From Bacteroidota bacterium (GTDB taxonomy: Bacteria > Bacteroidota > Bacteroidia > Bacteroidales > Prolixibacteraceae): a DNA stretch of 64,000 nt. This document shows, one piece after another, positions 62,147 through 64,000 of this stretch; the first letter of the stretch is position 1, and each line of letters begins with the position of its first letter. The DNA is taken from NCBI GenBank assembly GCA_023428545.1, contig JAEYXH010000012.1, positions 39,067 through 103,066 on the forward strand. The letters run 5' to 3'. Position numbers and translations under genes: made by a program. Below the pieces are notes generated by a model. That model saw only the letters and a program-made list of their open reading frames with translations. It did no database searches and was not told where the DNA came from.

Positions 62147-62212
62147 TAATGGCGAGACACACAAAATGCAACACTACTCGTAATGGCGAGAGATACAAAA
62201 TGTGACACTACT
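62147..62212. repeat. Two 32-bp direct repeats, possible IS21-type end relic
   Basis: Units 62147-62178 and 62181-62212 match at 28 of 32 positions (common core TAATGGCGAGA, ACAAAATG, ACACTACT). Tandem subterminal repeats containing TGTGACACTA-like sequence are a feature of IS21-family ends. No istA/istB frames are present in the window, so only a remnant could remain. Family assignment is from memory of such ends and is tentative. Confidence 0.4.
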
Positions 62213-62295
62213 ATGATCAGCCGACAGACACATTTTTTGAAAAACTATCATACTTACCTGCGGGACTTTAAAACAAGGCAAGCGTACGGGGCATA

Positions 62296-62323
62296 AAAAA
62301 ACCAGCCCGAAGGCTGGTTTTTT
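62296..62323. terminator. Terminator of the Rhs/TonB-like gene group
   Basis: AAAAAACCAGCC-CGAA-GGCTGGTTTTTT, 12-bp stem with stable CGAA loop, directly after the stop of the TonB-like gene on the minus strand; usable in both directions. Confidence 0.85.
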
Positions 62324-62324
62324 A

Positions 62325-62747
62325 TTATTCTATTTTGTACTTAATATCTAAAGTTACCAGTACTTTAACAGGCACTCCTCCTTTCTTTCCTGGCTCCCAT
62401 TTCGGCATTTGTTGTACAATACGTTTTGTTTCATTATCATACTTTTCATCTAGACCCTTTATAATGTTAAAACTGTCAACATTACCTAAATCATCGACAA
62501 TGATTTGATAATAAATGGTTTTACAACTATTGCCTTTATTGCATATTTCAAAGTTTGACGTTTTCTTGTAAAACTCTATCAATGCATCTTTCCCTCCAGT
62601 GAATTCAGGTTTCTGTTCCACATCGACAAACACACCTGACTGACTTATTTTGGCAGCCTTGTCAACATTGACAATTGTATCGGTTTGTGCTTTCAACAAC
62701 GTATTAGTTGCTAAAATAATCGCAAATAGCAAAACATATTTAAACAT
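62325..62747 (-). CDS. Secreted TonB C-terminal-domain protein
   Basis: A 140-residue protein with signal peptide (LLFAIILATNTLLKAQ) and a TonB-C-type domain: KPEFTGGKDALIEF near residue 47, a YYQIIVDDLGNVDSFNIIKGL strand pair (core VDDLGNVDSFNIIKG), and PKWEPGKKGGVPVKVLVTLD near residue 115. There is no transmembrane anchor or Pro-rich arm, so it is not a full energy transducer. It lies 2 bp after the zinc-ribbon membrane protein gene and may be part of the Rhs-linked accessory group. Confidence 0.8.
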   Translation of the reverse strand: MFKYVLLFAIILATNTLLKAQTDTIVNVDKAAKISQSGVFVDVEQKPEFTGGKDALIEFYKKTSNFEICNKGNSCKTIYYQIIVDDLGNVDSFNIIKGLDEKYDNETKRIVQQMPKWEPGKKGGVPVKVLVTLDIKYKIE

Positions 62748-62749
62748 TC

Positions 62750-63112
62750 TCAGCTTCGATAAAAATTTCTGACCTTCTTTGCTGCTTCTTTATTTATTGT
62801 CGTATAAATTGATACCAAGATTAGAAGTCCAACAGGTATCAAGTAAACAGAGCCGATTTTATGCCAATTATAATCCCATAAAAAATAAACTAAAAAAACA
62901 GCACATACAATTAAACCAACAAAAGAGATTAACCCAATCAAGCGCTGTTCTGCTTGTATATCATCGATTGGATATTTCATTTTTGTTTTACATTTTTTGC
63001 AAACAACTTCTATGTTATTTCCATGCATCATTTTTAAGTCACCTCTATTGGTGCCCCAAATATTTAAAACATTTCTTGTCGAGCATTTTTTACAATACAC
63101 TACTAATTGCAT
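62750..63112 (-). CDS. Small zinc-ribbon membrane protein, possible Rhs immunity protein
   Basis: A 120-residue protein I do not recognise. Two Cys pairs (CKKC near residue 7, CKKC near residue 38) make a zinc ribbon of about 45 residues, followed by two transmembrane helices (about 58-77 and 86-104) and a short basic tail. The gene starts 7 bp after the stop of the Rhs protein, the position where immunity genes of Rhs/polymorphic toxins normally lie. That role is an inference from position only. Confidence 0.6.
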   Translation of the reverse strand: MQLVVYCKKCSTRNVLNIWGTNRGDLKMMHGNNIEVVCKKCKTKMKYPIDDIQAEQRLIGLISFVGLIVCAVFLVYFLWDYNWHKIGSVYLIPVGLLILVSIYTTINKEAAKKVRNFYRS

Positions 63113-63119
63113 AGATTGA

Positions 63120-64000
63120 TTATTTGCCTTTCATTAATCGATTGTATTCTTTTGCCAATTGCTGGACACTTTTCCCACTTCCTTTATTGGCATGCAAATA
63201 CCTATTCCATGAGTTTTTAATTGGGCTTTGCACCTTACTAAAGTTGGGGCTGAAGGTTCTAATACTCCTACTTCCAGATGATAATGCTCTTTGCCCACCC
63301 GAAAGAATGTCCGTGGTACCTCCTGGAAGGGTGTTAGAAAAGTATCCTCCTTCTATACCGTACCAAAAAGCTTTGTCTGTTCCCCATTTCTTCACATATT
63401 CTTGGTATGCTGTTTTGCCCGCAATAGGAGCAGCATTTCCACTCGCTTCACTTGCGGAAACACCATATTCAAGAGATGTACCTTTAAGGGCATGGTGTGC
63501 TTTTAAATCTGCGGCTGTGTATTGATACCCAGACTCAGAGTTATAATTTGCAGATAAGTCTGATATAGGGTCATAAGCAGAAACTAAAGTCCCTTGAGAG
63601 GTCGGAGTAACGTAGACTTGTTCTCCATCAATCACGGCAGATACTGTTTTATCGTTCATCATGTAAGCAGACCCATCTTCATTTACAAAATTTACTATCT
63701 GTTGTTCATTTCCTCCAACATCACTAACCATTGTTAGTGCATTAGTAGCAAGATTGTAGGTATAAGTGGTATCTCCATTAATATCAATATATGAAATGGG
63801 GTTATTTGAAGCATAATGATATGGCGACCAGCTGCTAAAATCTTCGGCATATCTATCAACCGTGTGGAATCGGGCAAGTTCCGGGTCATAAAACCTTGCC
63901 CCGTAATCGTACCAATACAGGTTAAGGTCGTCCTGTAGTTCCTTTCCGTTGTACCAGTGCCTGTTGGTGCCAGTTCCTGTGCTGAACTGACTGATCTCTC
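63120..64000 (-). CDS. Rhs-repeat protein C-terminal end with toxin-like tip (cut by window edge)
   Basis: The minus-strand frame is open from the window edge (first full codon at 63998) for 292 residues. It begins with the Rhs-associated core: HWYNGKELQDDLNLYWYDYG, then ARFYDPELARFHTVD and SPYHYASNNPISYIDINGD (conserved end of the Rhs shell). After about residue 80 the sequence becomes unique, as in polymorphic toxins, and ends in a basic segment NSWNRYLHANKGSGKSVQQL to the stop. The internal ATG at 63731 is not the start. The tip has no motif I can name. Most of the protein lies outside the window. Confidence 0.85.
   Translation of the reverse strand, partial: EISQFSTGTGTNRHWYNGKELQDDLNLYWYDYGARFYDPELARFHTVDRYAEDFSSWSPYHYASNNPISYIDINGDTTYTYNLATNALTMVSDVGGNEQQIVNFVNEDGSAYMMNDKTVSAVIDGEQVYVTPTSQGTLVSAYDPISDLSANYNSESGYQYTAADLKAHHALKGTSLEYGVSASEASGNAAPIAGKTAYQEYVKKWGTDKAFWYGIEGGYFSNTLPGGTTDILSGGQRALSSGSRSIRTFSPNFSKVQSPIKNSWNRYLHANKGSGKSVQQLAKEYNRLMKGK

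Larger units (their letters stand above)
61912..62324. other. 413-bp gene-free stretch with mobile-element-like repeats
   Basis: Contains the terminator of the Ser/Arg-rich gene, two 32-bp direct repeats and the terminator of the convergent operon. No coding frame is supportable. Confidence 0.6.

Overview
The window reads as chromosomal DNA of a Bacteroidota bacterium, probably an anaerobic or facultative member of the Bacteroidales/Marinilabiliales side of the phylum. Reasons: secreted proteins often end their signal peptide just before Gln; several upstream regions carry the TAnnTTTG promoter box of this phylum; and the gene families are typical of it (CvpA, GH3-type acyl-adenylating protein, DUF4382 lipoprotein, CrtYcd/CruF carotenoid genes, Rhs protein with SPYHYASNNP-type core). 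No rRNA, tRNA, CRISPR array or intact insertion sequence was found.

Layout. 1-5.2 kb: end of a cyclic-2,3-diphosphoglycerate-synthetase-like GTPase, a PfkB-like protein with an altered catalytic motif, a secreted Gfo/Idh/MocA oxidoreductase and sugar isomerase pair, and a DUF1338 oxygenase. 5.2-10.3 kb: ATP-grasp-like protein, CvpA, GH3 protein, deoxynucleoside kinase, adenosine-kinase-like PfkB enzyme. 10.3-19.1 kb: the most unusual block, a four-gene redox operon (solute-binding/H-protein fusion, four-cluster ferredoxin, NrfD/HybB membrane protein, second membrane H-protein-like subunit) ending in a strong terminator, followed by a haem-motif histidine kinase and a sigma-54 activator. 19.1-22.5 kb: archaemetzincin, PQQ-like propeller, glutamate dehydrogenase. 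22.7-28.1 kb: a 1553-residue GAF-like/receiver/PPDK-N protein translationally coupled to a LuxR-type regulator with a degenerate receiver.

28.3-30.3 kb: anaerobic sulfatase maturase-type radical SAM enzyme and a dienelactone hydrolase. 30.6-37.8 kb: carotenoid operon (phytoene synthase, fused lycopene cyclase, CruF-like hydratase, acyltransferase, glycosyltransferase, TPR protein, CrtI desaturase) with a B12-binding MerR regulator at its end; the crtB and regulator upstream regions share a 12-bp sequence inside inverted repeats, suggesting light/cobalamin control of an acylated carotenoid glycoside. 37.9-41 kb: beta-helix protein and old-yellow-enzyme. 41-44.1 kb: YceI-porin-YceI-Rrf2 operon under a perfect 19-bp palindrome. 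44.3-53.1 kb: DASS symporter, DUF4382 lipoprotein, CDF transporter, tricorn protease, VOC and SRPBCC proteins. 53.4-59.9 kb: B12 radical SAM protein, PEP carboxylase with carbonic anhydrase directly behind it (bicarbonate supply for anaplerosis), RhlE helicase. 60.2-64 kb: Ser/Arg-rich secreted repeat protein, a stretch with two 32-bp direct repeats that may be an insertion-sequence relic, and a minus-strand TonB-like / zinc-ribbon membrane protein / Rhs toxin-end cassette running off the window.

Functions are read from motifs and family resemblance only; no database search was possible.
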